From NCBI GenBank assembly GCA_963735955.1, contig CAVTND010000001.1, forward strand, positions 40,409-104,408: a DNA stretch of 64,000 nt, read 5' to 3'. The notes beneath the pieces were generated by a model that saw only the letters and a list, made by a program, of their open reading frames with translations, had not been told where the DNA came from and searched no databases. This DNA comes from CAVTND01 sp963735955. Lineage in GTDB: Bacteria; Pseudomonadota; Gammaproteobacteria; Burkholderiales; Burkholderiaceae_F. Both the position numbers and the translations under genes were made by a program. Below, one piece after another: positions 48,188 to 57,232 of the stretch (its first letter is position 1; each line of letters opens with the position of its first letter).

Positions 48188-48276
48188 CAGCAGGTGATGG
48201 AGCGACGCGCTGGCGGACGCGAGTCGCTGATCCGGATCAATGCGCGTCCGCCCGCCATTTGTGTGAGGAGTCGAAG

Positions 48277-48441
48277 ATGCTTTACTGGGCTGCCGTGTTC
48301 TTTGTCATTGCCATCGTTGCCGCCGTGTTCGGCTTTGGCGGCATTGCCGCGAGTGCGGCGTCGGTTGCGCAGGTGCTGTTTGGCCTGTTCCTGATCATCG
48401 CAATCGTCTCGCTGATACTGGGGCTGATTCGTCGAAGTTGA
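48277..48441 (+). CDS. DUF1328 small membrane protein
   Basis: 54 residues, two membrane helices: MLYWAAVFFVIAIVAAVFGFGGIAASAASVAQVLFGLFLIIAIVSLILGLIRRS pattern of DUF1328/YtjA. Ribosome site GAGGAG upstream. A small inner-membrane protein of unknown function, common in general-stress sets. A terminator follows. Confidence 0.88.
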   Translation: MLYWAAVFFVIAIVAAVFGFGGIAASAASVAQVLFGLFLIIAIVSLILGLIRRS

Positions 48442-48463
48442 CGTTGCGCCGGGAGACGCCCCG

Positions 48464-48498
48464 AGGGCCGCTGACCCCGTCTGGGGCGGCGGCCCTTT
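48464..48498 (+). terminator. Rho-independent terminator
   Basis: AGGGCCGC (48464-48471) pairs with GCGGCCCT (48489-48496); inner CCCC/GGGG extends the stem; a short T tract follows. Ends the DUF1328 transcript. Confidence 0.7.
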
Positions 48499-48634
48499 CC
48501 AGGCTTGCTCGCGCTACCGGCGCGACGTGCCGGGGCACGGAATGGCGCTACTTTGCACACAAGTCGATTGCGGCGACCACTGACTTGGCGCTTAAATAGC
48601 GCTCACGCACCTGATCGCTGCATCGGAGCCCTAC

Positions 48635-51600
48635 TTGGCCGTCCACCGACCCTCAGTGATCCTCCGCTACGGCGTGGCCCTCCTCGTCACGCTGCTGGTA
48701 TTCGCATTTGGCGAGCAGGTGCTGTCGCCCGTCATGAGCGGTCGAAACCCGGTGCTTGTGTTCCTCCTTGCGGTGTCGCTGAGCGCCGCGTACGGCGGCT
48801 TTGGACCCGGGTCTGCTGTCGACAACAATGACCACAGCCCTCGGTTTTCCAGCCGATCTGCAACTCTTTCCGCCCGGAAGTCGAACTTTTACCTGAGTTG
48901 ATCCGCACCGGCTTGCTGTTCGGCGTGGGCGTGGTCATCTCGGCGTTGTTCAGTGCCTTGCACCTGGCTCGCGAGAAAGAGGAACGCGTATCGCAACGCC
49001 TGGACCGGGAGTTGCAGAGCCGCCGCGCGGCTGAGCGCGCACTCAATGCGAGCAATCAACGCTTCGAGAGAATCGCGGCCGCTGTGCCGGACGTTCTCTT
49101 CATGGCGTCGGCGCACGGCGGTCTCGAGTATCTCAACGCACGCTGGACGGAATACACGGGGCTGGCGAGCGAAGCGTCGCTTGGCGTCGGCTGGAGGGTC
49201 GCAATCCATCCCGACGATCGCGCGCGGGCCGACGCGAGCATGGAGAAGGCATTGCACTCCAGTGACCGCTACGAGTTGCGCCTGCGCCTGCGCTCGCGCG
49301 ACGGCGCGTATCGCACCTTCCTGTTGCGCGCACTGCCGGCACGCGACGAAGTTGAGGGCAGCCTGCGCTGGTATGGGGCATTGACGGATGTCGAGGACGC
49401 CGAGCAGGCACGTACGGCCCTGCGCGCCAGTGAGGAGCGTCTTCAGGTTGCGCTCGATGCCGCGGAAATGGGAACGTTCTCGTTCGACTTCGACTCCCTG
49501 ACGCCGCTGGCTTCTTCTCGCGCCTGGTCGATCCTGGGCATCCAGTCGTCGCCCCCCGGGTTAGTGGACGCCGAGTGGTTGAAGTCGCGTATCGACCCGG
49601 ACGATTGGGAGCCCCTGTACCTTGCGTTCGTTGCCGCCAGCGATCCGACCGGTCCACGGCGGTTCAGGCAGGAAGTGCGCGTCAGCGCCTCCGGGCAGCA
49701 GCGCCATGTGATGGTTGCCGCCGCGATCACTTTCGTACCGGGCAGCGACGGGGCCGAGCGTCCGATTCGATGTGCGGGCACCTTGGTGGACATCACGGAG
49801 ACTCGCGCCGCCGCTGCACAGGTTGAGGACGCGCAGGCTGGCTTGCGCCTGGCCCTGGATGCGACGCGCCTCGGCACCTGGGATTACGACATCGCGACCC
49901 GGCAGTTTCGGCTGTACCCACGCGCGCTCCAGATCTACGAAGTGGAGCAGAACAGCACCGGCCTGGCGGAGGGCATCTACTCGAGAATCGATCCTGCCGA
50001 TCGCGACCAGGTCGAGCGCGTTGTTCAGGGCGCGCTGGATCCGACTGGGAGTGGTCGCTTCGAAGTCGAGCACCGTATTCGTCTGCCGGACGGTCGGGTG
50101 CGCTGGGTCGCCGCCACTGGCCAAGTCAGGTTCGAACGAATCCGGGGCATTCGAACGCCGACGCGCATGAGCGGCACTGTGCTCGACATCACCGAGCGCC
50201 GCCGTGCCCTCGACGGGCTGTCGGAAAGCGAGGAGCGGTTCCGCCTGGCCGCCGATGCGATCGACGGCATTATTTACGACTGCGACGTCCCGACCGGAAC
50301 GGTGCAGCGGTCGAACGGATTGCAGGCCGTACTTGGTTGGCGTCCCGATCAGGTCCCGAGCACGATGCAATGGTGGCGCGAGCAGATGCACCCGGACGAT
50401 CGGGCGCACGCGGATGCTGGTTATCGGCCGCGCTGGCGGTGCACGGCTCGCTGGTGTCGAGCGAATATCGGGCACGGCATCGTGACGGGACCTATCGGCA
50501 TCTCGCGGATCGCGCAACGCTGATCTATGCACCGGACGGCACGCCGGCACGGCTGGTCGGTTGTGCGCAGGACATTACGGTCCGGCGCGCAACCGAAGTC
50601 GGCGTTGCGTGCCTCCGATGAAAGCAAGAACCGCTTCCTCGCCCTGCTTGCGCATGAATTGCGTGGACCGCTGGCGCCGATGCGCAATGCCGTGGCACTG
50701 CTGCAGGCCACCGACATGAGCAAGGTGGCCGCACGGCGCAACCTCAGGATCCTCGACCGTCAGTTGGCACATACGGCGCGCCTGATCGACGACCTGCTCG
50801 ACATCAGCCGAATCGCGGGCAACAAGCTCGAACTCCAGCGCGAGGCCGCTTCCGTTCCCGATCTGATCGAACGCGCAGTCGAGACCGTGCAGCCGATCAT
50901 CGATGAGCGCAGACATGAGCTCAGCATCACCATCAAAGGTGGCGAGCGGCAGGCCTGGCTCGATCCTGTGCGTGTCACGCAGGTGATTGCCAACCTGCTG
51001 ACCAACGCCGCGAAGTACACGCCGCCGGGAGGCAAGATCGACCTGAGCGCCGATATCGACGGTGACCGCATCCTGATTCGCGTGCGTGACAACGGCATCG
51101 GCATTCCGCCGGACGGTCTCGAGCGGATCTTCGCGATGTTTTCGCAACTCGACCGACCCGAGACCACGGTCAGTGGCGGCCTGGGAATCGGTCTGGCGCT
51201 GTCGCGCACGCTGGTTGGTCTGCACGGCGGGCACCTGCACGCGGCCAGCGATGGTCCCGCTCGCGGTGCGCTGTTCGAGATCGAACTACCGTTCGTACCG
51301 TCCGTTTCGGCACGTGCGCCCGTGCCGGTTGCGACGCCACAGCTCGTGGAACAACGCATCGTGGTGGCCGATGACAATGTCGACTCCGCGGAGTCGCTGG
51401 CCGCTCTGTTGACGCTGTCCGGCCACAGCGTTTTTGTCGCACATGACGGCGCGGCCGCGCTCAGATTGACGCGCGCGCTTCGGCCAACGCTCGTCGTACT
51501 CGATCTCGGGATGCCTGTCATGGACGGCTACGAAGCAGCGCGCCAGATACGCACCGATGCCGGCGGAGCCGAACCCGTGCTTGTCGCGTTGTCCGGATTC

Positions 51601-51756
51601 GGACAGGCCGGCGATCGTGAACGGTCGCGGCAGGTCGGATTCGATCTGCACCTGATCAAACCGGTGAATCCGAGCGAAATCGAATCCCTGCTGGCCCAGG
51701 CAATTGCCAGACGATCCGCACCTGAACGCTTGAGTGCGGTCCAGCCCTCGACCTGA
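48635..51756 (+). pseudogene. Hybrid sensor histidine kinase, four frameshifts
   Basis: Inferred protein in order: N-terminal membrane helices with a KdpD-like DUF4118 look (RYGVALLVTLLVFAFGEQVL..., then FPPEVELLPELIRTGLLFGVGVV), a coiled coil, at least three PAS/PAC modules (IAAAVPDVLFMASAHGG..., LALDATRLGTWDYDI..., FRLAADAIDGIIYDCDV...), HisKA with HELRGPLAPMRNAVALL, HATPase_c (NLLTNAAKYTPPGG; RDNGIGIPPDGLERIF; GGLGIGLAL) and a C-terminal receiver (VVADDNVDSA, D in VVLDLGMPVMDG, K in LIKPVNP). Frames change near 48810, 48875, 50415 and 50595; all breaks are single bases in G/C-rich runs. Probable sensor for the nearby NtrC-type activator. Confidence 0.8.
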
Positions 51757-51803
51757 TTGCCGGCCGCTGGGCCGGTTGCCCGTGCCGCAGCTTCGCGGAC
51801 TTC

Positions 51804-51818
51804 GGGAATGCGGATTGC
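51804..51818 (+). promoter_or_regulatory. Weak sigma-54-like site
   Basis: GGGAAT-GCGGA-TTGC: spacing and -12 fit, -24 is poor. About 60 bases before the ATG at 51878. Confidence 0.3.
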
Positions 51819-51877
51819 CACCCTTGGATACAGGGCTCGCACGTCGGGTGCAGCCTCGTTGTCAAAGGAGTTTCTCG

Positions 51878-52147
51878 ATGAATCCGAATGAAACGAAAGA
51901 GCAGGACCGCGCAACGAGTGGCAAGAACCGGCCGCGCAAACCGCGCGAGAAGACAACGCGACGGAGAGTCTTCCATGGCTGGTCCGAACGACCGCCAGGA
52001 CCCAAACCAGGGCAACCCCCCGGAAGACCAGAAAAGCAAGCAGGCTGGCCAGAAGTACGAGCCCCGGCCCGGTCAACAAGCGCCAGAAGACGAACACCCG
52101 TCCATAAACCCGGGACTGAGCCGGATGCACTGAAACGAGGGCGCTGA
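51878..52147 (+). CDS. Small basic hydrophilic protein (start supported, frame uncertain)
   Basis: 89 codons from ATG 51878, seven bases after AAAGGAG: MNPNETKEQDRATSGKNRPRK... A second open frame inside it from ATG 51975 to 52133 (MAGPNDRQDPNQGNPPEDQKSK) looks more natural in composition and carries its own start. Either two overlapping small genes or one gene with an indel near 51970. Disordered, charged, stress-protein-like. Function unknown. Confidence 0.4.
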   Translation: MNPNETKEQDRATSGKNRPRKPREKTTRRRVFHGWSERPPGPKPGQPPGRPEKQAGWPEVRAPARSTSARRRTPVHKPGTEPDALKRGR

Positions 52148-52253
52148 GCCGCGGCGAATTGCGCGCAGGTGTGTCGCCACGCTTGCGCGCTCTTTCGAAC
52201 AATCGGTGCGTGTAGTCCGGTGACTCTACCGTGCACGATGCAACAGCACCCAC

Positions 52254-53531
52254 GTGTCGCACCTGACCCGCATCGCCGGCAAGAACCGGCGATGCGCGGA
52301 ATCGCCAAGCCCTGACCGTGACGTTTCTACGTTACGTGCGCGCATCGTCGAGTTCGCACGCTGCTCGCCATGGCGTCGTGGAAACACGGTCGATCTGTTG
52401 ATCGACGGCAAACAGATTTTCGATGCCATGTTTGCAGCACTTGCTGCCGCACGCCACGGCATCTGACCTCGAAACCTACAGCCTGGAGGAAGTAGGGCCG
52501 GGAGAGACGGCTGGCCGAACTGCTCAGGCAGAAGAGGGCAGAAGGCGTGGCGGTTCGCGTTCTGTTCGATTCGCTGGGTTCGTTTGGAACAAGTCGCACA
52601 TATTTCAAGGCTCTCGCAGACTGCGGCGTGGAGGTCTCGGGAGTTCAACCCAGTCCGCCCATGGCATGAGCGCTTCCGCTGGATCTTCAACTGGCGCACG
52701 CATCGCAAGCTGCTGATCGTCGACGACGAGGTTGCTTTCATCGGCGGGGCGAATTTCAGCTGTGTGTACTCGGGCGGCTCAGCCACCGGACCATGGAGAG
52801 GGTCCGACCTCCGCGGGACAGTGGGAGCCGTGCAGCGTCCATGGCGTGACACTCACGCCAGGTTGCGCGGCCCGATTGTCTGTGATCTGCAGAAGCTGTT
52901 TCTCGAGCACTGGATCTCACAGGGAGGATTAAGACCGGAGCAGGTCGCGGCCGCCGGTTCGGTGCGGGTGCGTGAGCCAGGCTCGGCGTGGCTGGCTCTG
53001 GCCGCCAGCGATGCGGGCAGCCGCCGCAATCCGCTCTATCGCGCGCTGCTCGCGACGATTCGCACCGCGACCCGGCGAATCTTCATCACGACCGCCTACT
53101 TTGTTCCTACGCACCGTCTGATCCGGGAACTCAGGCGGACGGCGGATCGTGGCGTGCGTGTGGCCTTGATGATTCCTCGCGGCTCGGACTCATGGTTCGC
53201 CGCGCACGCGGGACGCAGCCGATACGGCGAGTTGCTGACGTCTGGTGTCGAGATATTCGAACATTGCACGTCGATGCTGCACGCAAAGACGATCGTCATC
53301 GACGACGACTGGTGCTCGGTTGGTTCGAGCAACATGGACTGGCGCAGTCTGCTGCACAACGCCGAGGCCAATGTCATCGCCCTCGATCACCGACTTGCGA
53401 ACGAACTGGCGAATCAATTCGAACACGATGCCGCGTCCTGTGAACGTGTCAGCGTCCACGCGTGGAATCGACGGTCGTGGACAAGTCGGGCATGCGAGCG
53501 ACTCGTACGCCCGTTCCATTTTTTCCTCTAG
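52254..53531 (+). pseudogene. Cardiolipin-synthase-like phospholipase D protein, several frameshifts
   Basis: Inferred order: NTVDLLIDGKQIFDAMFAALAAARHGI, then (D)LETYSLEEVGPGE, then an LLRQKRAEGVAVRVLFDSLGS-type stretch in a third frame, then EFNPVRPWHERFRWIFNWRTHRKLLIVDDEVAFIGGANF (HKD motif 1) and LHAKTIVIDDDWCSVGSSNMDWRS (HKD motif 2). Two HKD motifs are typical of ClsB-like cardiolipin synthases, which make cardiolipin from phosphatidylglycerol at the inner membrane. At least three single-base shifts lie between about 52465 and 52600; the C-terminal half from 52584 is intact. Start uncertain (GTG 52254 proposed). Confidence 0.7.
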
Positions 53532-53549
53532 TGTCGGGCGCCCTTCCAA

Positions 53550-53741
53550 TCAACCAAGCTCAATGGCGGCCGGCGCACGGACGACCGGCGGCGTGTAGAT
53601 CGGACCGCCCGGACTATTGGGCGGTGGCGGATCTTCGACCGGCGGCGGCGGCACGATCGGCGTAGGTGCGGGAGCGGGAGGAATGGGAGGCGCAGGCGGA
53701 TAGGGATCTGGTAGCGATAAGCCTGGAACGCTCTTGTACAT
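53550..53741 (-). CDS. Short proline-rich protein
   Basis: 63 residues from ATG 53741 with AAGGAGACG upstream. Almost entirely Pro/Ala/Val (PYPPAPPIPPAPAPTPIVPPPP), no signal peptide. Could be an extended linker or cell-wall-spanning peptide. Lies 67 bases downstream of the glycine-zipper gene, in the same operon and under the same sigma-54 promoter. Confidence 0.45.
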   Translation of the reverse strand: MYKSVPGLSLPDPYPPAPPIPPAPAPTPIVPPPPVEDPPPPNSPGGPIYTPPVVRAPAAIELG

Positions 53742-53808
53742 TTGTCGTCTCCTTGCCCAGATCTGCGTCGCTCGCCCTGTGCGAAGGCTCCGAACTGCGC
53801 GTTGCCGC

Positions 53809-54036
53809 CTACTTCTTGCCCTGTTCCTTCTTGCGGTCTTGATCCTCTCCGATTTCATGTCCGATGACACCTCCGACCGCGGCTCCGCCAACGGTTCCGA
53901 GCACGCCGCCGCTGACTGCATGGCCGATCGCAGCCCCGGCGCCGGCTCCGATCGCCGTACCTTTCTCTGCATTCGACCAGGTGCCGCAGCCGGTGATCAA
54001 GGCGGCGGACGCGACAAGTGAGGCAATGACTTTCAT
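53809..54036 (-). CDS. Glycine-zipper lipoprotein
   Basis: 75 residues. Lipoprotein signal MKVIASLVASAALITGC, then a glycine-zipper membrane segment (KGTAIGAGAGAAIGHAVSGGVLGTVGGAAVGGVIGHEIG) and a charged tail. YMGG/OmpA-associated-like stress lipoproteins share this design; they insert in the outer membrane. Preceded by a sigma-54-type promoter. Confidence 0.85.
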   Translation of the reverse strand: MKVIASLVASAALITGCGTWSNAEKGTAIGAGAGAAIGHAVSGGVLGTVGGAAVGGVIGHEIGEDQDRKKEQGKK

Positions 54037-54073
54037 GTCAGACCTCCTTCTACATCGACCTGAAGCTTGAGTG

Positions 54074-54088
54074 GCAAGTCCGATGCCC
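54074..54088 (-). promoter_or_regulatory. Sigma-54 promoter of the glycine-zipper operon
   Basis: Minus strand: GGGCAT-CGGAC-TTGC, spacing correct; about 38 bases before the ATG at 54036. Confidence 0.75.
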
Positions 54089-54283
54089 GAACCGGCGAGT
54101 TGACGAGCGGCCGTGGAGTGCCATTCGGGGGAAGGCGCCGCATGCGTACTGCATCAAGCCCGGAGAAATTGCAGGCGAGTCCTGGTTCAAGCGCTCGCGA
54201 GCTGCGCGATGGCGGGCCGACTTCACGGCGCCAGCGATCAGGAAATCGCGATTGATGCGGTCCTTTCCAGCGGTTCGCGTCGA

Positions 54284-55739
54284 TCAAGGTTGCAATGCTT
54301 CCTCGGTTGCAGTGCGGTGTCGCATCTCGTAGGCCGGCAGACGCATCATCTGCCGATACTTGGTGACTGTGCGTCGGGCAACGTTCAGCCCCTGCCGCTC
54401 GAGCAGACGCGCGATCTGGACGTCGGACAATGGCTCGGCCGGATTTTCGGTCTGGATCATGTCCTTGATCGCACTGCGGATCGCGGTCGTTGAAAATGAG
54501 CCACCGCGGGCGCGACACCAGTGCGCGAGAGAAGAAGAACTTCAACTCGAAGACGCCGGCCGGCGTTGCCATGTACTTGTTGTTGGTAACGCGAGAAACG
54601 GTCGACTCGTGCAGCCCGAGTTCGTCGGCGATTGCGCGCAACGCGAGCGGTTTCATGGCAAGTTCGCCGAATTCAAAGAACTGGTGCTGCCGCCGAACGA
54701 TGGCCTGCGCCACGCTCTGGATGGTCGCAAAACGCTGCTCGACATTGCGCACGGTCCAGCGCGCTTCCTGCAACTGTGCGGCGAGGTCCGAGTGGCCGGA
54801 GCTCCGATGGCTCTTGAACAGCGCGGCATACATGCAATTGAGCCGCACGCGCGGCACGACGCTCGGATTCAGTGCAACAGTCCAACGGTCGCGAACCTTG
54901 CGCACGACGACGTCGGGAGTGATGTAGCGCGTATTCGCGGCGCCGAAGCGCCAGCCTGGTCGGGGATCAAGATGGCGGATGCATTCGGACGCGCGTGCGA
55001 CGAGAGCATCGGCCACGCCCAGTGCGCCAGCGAGCCCCGCAAGGTCGCGCATCGCAAGTTTGTCGAGGTGCTCGGCGACTATCTGTCGAGCCACTGCAAG
55101 CAGCTCGGCTCGAGCCGGATCGTCGCACTCCCTCAGTTGCAACAGCAGGCATTCGCGCAGATCACGTGCACCCACACCCGCCGGGTCAAGCGACTGCACG
55201 AGTCGCAGGGCCACGTGCATTTCGTCGTCCTCCGGCATCGGATCAAGGTCGGAAACGGTCTTCAGTTCGTCGAGGCCGATCCGCAGATAGCCGTCCTCGT
55301 CGATCGCCTCGACGATCGTTGTCATCAGCAAGCGGTCGCGCGGCGAGGCCGCGAGCAATCGTGACTGCGAATGCAGGTGATCGCGCAGAGTCTCTTCCGT
55401 GGCCGTAATGTCGCTCAGCTCGAAGTCGTTATCGACGCCATTGTTGCGGCGTGAAGTACTGCTTCCTGACCAGGCTTCGCCTTCCCATGGCGGCGATGAC
55501 GGCGCGTCAACTTCAGGCGCAGTCATCGATGAAGCATCTTCGAGGGCAGAGGCCGGTAGCGGAACCGCCTCATCGGCCTCCGCCTCTTCGGGTTCAAGAA
55601 ACGGATTGCTGGACATCGCCTGCTGCATTTCCCGTGCAAAGTCGAGTGAAGAGAGCTGTAGCAGGCGAACTGCTCTTTGCAGGCGTGGCGTGAGGGTCTG
55701 GCGCTGTTGCTGTTCTTGTCGGATCAGCGGTGCATTCAT
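54284..55739 (-). pseudogene. rpoN: RNA polymerase sigma-54 factor, one frameshift
   Basis: From ATG 55739. Region I (LTPRLQRAVRLLQLSSLDF), acidic region II, core-binding region (ETLRDHLHSQ..., DEDGYLRIGLDEL), DNA-binding HTH and region III (FFEFGELAMKPLALRAIADELGLHESTVSRVTNNKYMATPAGVFELKFFFSRALVS). At about 54510 the frame changes: the C-terminus in the other frame is RSAIKDMIQTENPAEPLSDVQIARLLERQGLNVARRTVTKYRQMMRLPAYE, including the RpoN box (ARRTVTKYR), ending at 54284. Without correcting one base near 54505-54515 the RpoN box is lost. The isolated location, away from the usual lptB-hpf-ptsN cluster, suggests a second rpoN copy. It carries a perfect sigma-54 promoter. Confidence 0.88.
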
Positions 55740-55816
55740 GGGAGCAGGCCCTTTCGAGGTCGGTGACTGCCGAAGATCGTCCGGCGCATGCATGACGGAA
55801 ATGCAGGAATAGGACC

Positions 55817-55831
55817 GCAAGTCCCGTGCCA
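55817..55831 (-). promoter_or_regulatory. Sigma-54 promoter of rpoN (autoregulation)
   Basis: Minus strand: TGGCAC-GGGAC-TTGC followed by GG; a perfect consensus. About 78 bases before the rpoN ATG at 55739. Confidence 0.85.
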
Positions 55832-55870
55832 ACCAGAAATGCGAGAAAAATCAAAGGGTGAACGAAATTC

Positions 55871-55912
55871 TGTCGGAATTTTTTGCCGCTTTTCCGACAT
55901 GTTTTTCCGACA
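55871..55912 (-). promoter_or_regulatory. TTCCGACA repeats upstream of rpoN, possible activator site
   Basis: TTTTCCGACA occurs at 55890-55899 and 55903-55912 (13 bases apart), with the inverted TGTCGGAATT at 55871-55880. The cluster lies about 40-80 bases upstream of the -24 element, a usual distance for sigma-54 activators. Confidence 0.5.
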
Positions 55913-55939
55913 ATCCCATGTGATTTGGCGTGCCACCGA

Positions 55940-56218
55940 TCAGTACTGACGGCGACGGCGTGCGTTCGCGTTGTTCCTTTCAACGATCTCTTTGGCCCGA
56001 TTGCGACAGTCAGTGTCCTGCAGCCCGGCGGCGAGATCATCGTGTGCCTGTCGAATGACCCTGCGTGGTCCGCTGGCCTGACTGTCAGCTGATTCATCGT
56101 GCTCGTTTGGCTGACGAGGAGCCGGCTTCTGCTCGTCGTCAGCGCGCGTCGAGCGGGTTCCGACCGATCGCTTTCCCGGACGCGGGGGCCAGCGCAGACG
56201 TTCGCCTCGGATTCGCAT
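55940..56218 (-). CDS. Small hydrophilic stress-type protein
   Basis: 92 residues from ATG 56218 with GAGGAAATCACC upstream. Basic N-terminus (MRIRGERLRWPPRPGKRS), disordered middle, and the conserved-looking block SGPRRVIRQAHDDLAAGLQDTD, seen in short uncharacterised proteins of stress clusters in gamma/betaproteobacteria. No helix or signal peptide. A perfect sigma-54 promoter precedes it. Confidence 0.7.
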   Translation of the reverse strand: MRIRGERLRWPPRPGKRSVGTRSTRADDEQKPAPRQPNEHDESADSQASGPRRVIRQAHDDLAAGLQDTDCRNRAKEIVERNNANARRRRQY

Positions 56219-56264
56219 GGTGATTTCCTCCATTGGGTCGGGATCGATGAGCTGCGCGGTACGT

Positions 56265-56279
56265 GCAATCAGCATGCCA
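56265..56279 (-). promoter_or_regulatory. Sigma-54 promoter of the 92-residue protein gene
   Basis: Minus strand: TGGCAT-GCTGA-TTGC followed by A. Near-perfect consensus, 47 bases before the ATG at 56218. Confidence 0.8.
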
Positions 56280-56344
56280 CTCGGTCGTCCGCACTTCCCA
56301 TGGATCCGCGACGTGCACTCGCGGTTCTTCATGGGTCCACGTTC

Positions 56345-56359
56345 AGGCACGCGGCTTGC
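56345..56359 (+). promoter_or_regulatory. Sigma-54 promoter of the second BON gene
   Basis: AGGCAC-GCGGC-TTGC, correct spacing, about 64 bases before the ATG at 56423. Diverges from the previous site. Confidence 0.75.
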
Positions 56360-56422
56360 GATCCGGCTGTCGCGTGGATCGCATGGAACCGCGCAATTCA
56401 ACCCACCGGAGAGGAAACAACC

Positions 56423-56740
56423 ATGAAGAACTTGACAGTTGCCGCCATGGTGGCCATTGCCGCCTTGTTCAGTGCTGGCTGCGCCGTCACCAGCGGACAG
56501 AGTTCGACCGGCGAGTATGTCGACGACGCGACCATTACAACTCGGGTGAAAGCCCGCTTCGCCGACGATCCGGCAGTCGCTGCGTCCCGGATAAATGTCG
56601 AAACGCTGAAGGGTGTCGTGCAGTTGTCCGGATTTGCAGTCAGCGAAACCGAGCGCGCGCGCGCGGCGCAACTTGCGGCAGCCGTCCCGGGCGTCAAGAA
56701 AGTCAGTAACGCGATCGAGGTCCGTCCGCCTCAGGGCTGA
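56423..56740 (+). CDS. BON-domain lipoprotein (second copy)
   Basis: 105 residues from ATG 56423, ribosome site GAGAGGAAAC. Signal ending SAGCA (lipobox) and one BON domain (DDATITTRVKARFADDPAVAASRINVETLKGVVQLSGFAVSETERARAAQLAAAVPGVKKV, ending VSNAIEVRPPQG). Paralogue of the gene at 44363; OsmY-like periplasmic stress role inferred. Confidence 0.9.
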   Translation: MKNLTVAAMVAIAALFSAGCAVTSGQSSTGEYVDDATITTRVKARFADDPAVAASRINVETLKGVVQLSGFAVSETERARAAQLAAAVPGVKKVSNAIEVRPPQG

Positions 56741-56753
56741 GCTTGCAGGTTCG

Positions 56754-56787
56754 AACGGCGGGCCCATAGCACGGGCCTGCCGTTCTT
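56754..56787 (+). terminator. Terminator after the BON gene
   Basis: AACGGC-G-GGCCC pairs with GGGCC-T-GCCGTT around loop ATAGCAC, followed by a weak T tract. Confidence 0.6.
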
Positions 56788-56991
56788 ATAGTAAGCACTC
56801 GTCCAATCCGTCGGAGCGTTCGACGTCGCGCGATAGGCGAGCGCGTTCGAAACTGATGCGCAGCCCCGGCATGCCGGACCCAGGCGCTCCGATGAGCTGC
56901 ACAAGCAGCTGCTACTTGCAGTGACGAGGACCGCCGTATCGGAAGTTCTGGTAGGTGCCCTGTTATTTACTTGCAGCGACGTCGGCAAGGG

Positions 56992-57019
56992 AAAAAAGTG
57001 CCCCGCGCGGAGCGGGGCA
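56992..57019 (-). terminator. Intrinsic terminator on the minus strand
   Basis: Read on the minus strand: TGCCCCGC, loop TCCGC, GCGGGGCA, C, then six T. No coding gene on the minus strand ends nearby; the nearest is 640 bases upstream (57656). Confidence 0.65.
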
Positions 57020-57181
57020 GCAAAGACGGGCCACGTCTTGGGGGAGGCGGTCGGACGCGGCCCGGACAACCGACAGTGGGAGACGACGATCGGCTGCAAC
57101 AAATCGGCAGCAATCGCTGTGCCTACGAACCGATCGGCAGCACGGAGCGGGTTCGAGTTGATCTTCGCGACGCATTCGAGC

Positions 57182-57196
57182 GGGTATGGAGCTTGC
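57182..57196 (+). promoter_or_regulatory. Sigma-54 promoter of the lipoprotein gene
   Basis: GGGTAT-GGAGC-TTGC, correct spacing, about 37 bases before the ATG at 57233. Confidence 0.65.
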
Positions 57197-57232
57197 CGAC
57201 TAATTCGTCGTGCCCTCGACAAGGAGTCGATC

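Noticed and set aside
48520..48634. Sigma-54 promoter for the hybrid kinase
   Set aside because: A TGGC...TTTGC pair was seen but spacing is one base short; not counted.
55940..56767. 275-codon minus-strand frame covering the second BON gene
   Set aside because: Only the last 92 codons (55940-56218) make sense, with their own start, ribosome site and promoter; the rest is antisense to the BON gene.
57000..57200. Protein-coding gene on the minus strand ahead of the orphan terminator
   Set aside because: Candidate frames have no start signal or coding character; a small RNA is more plausible.
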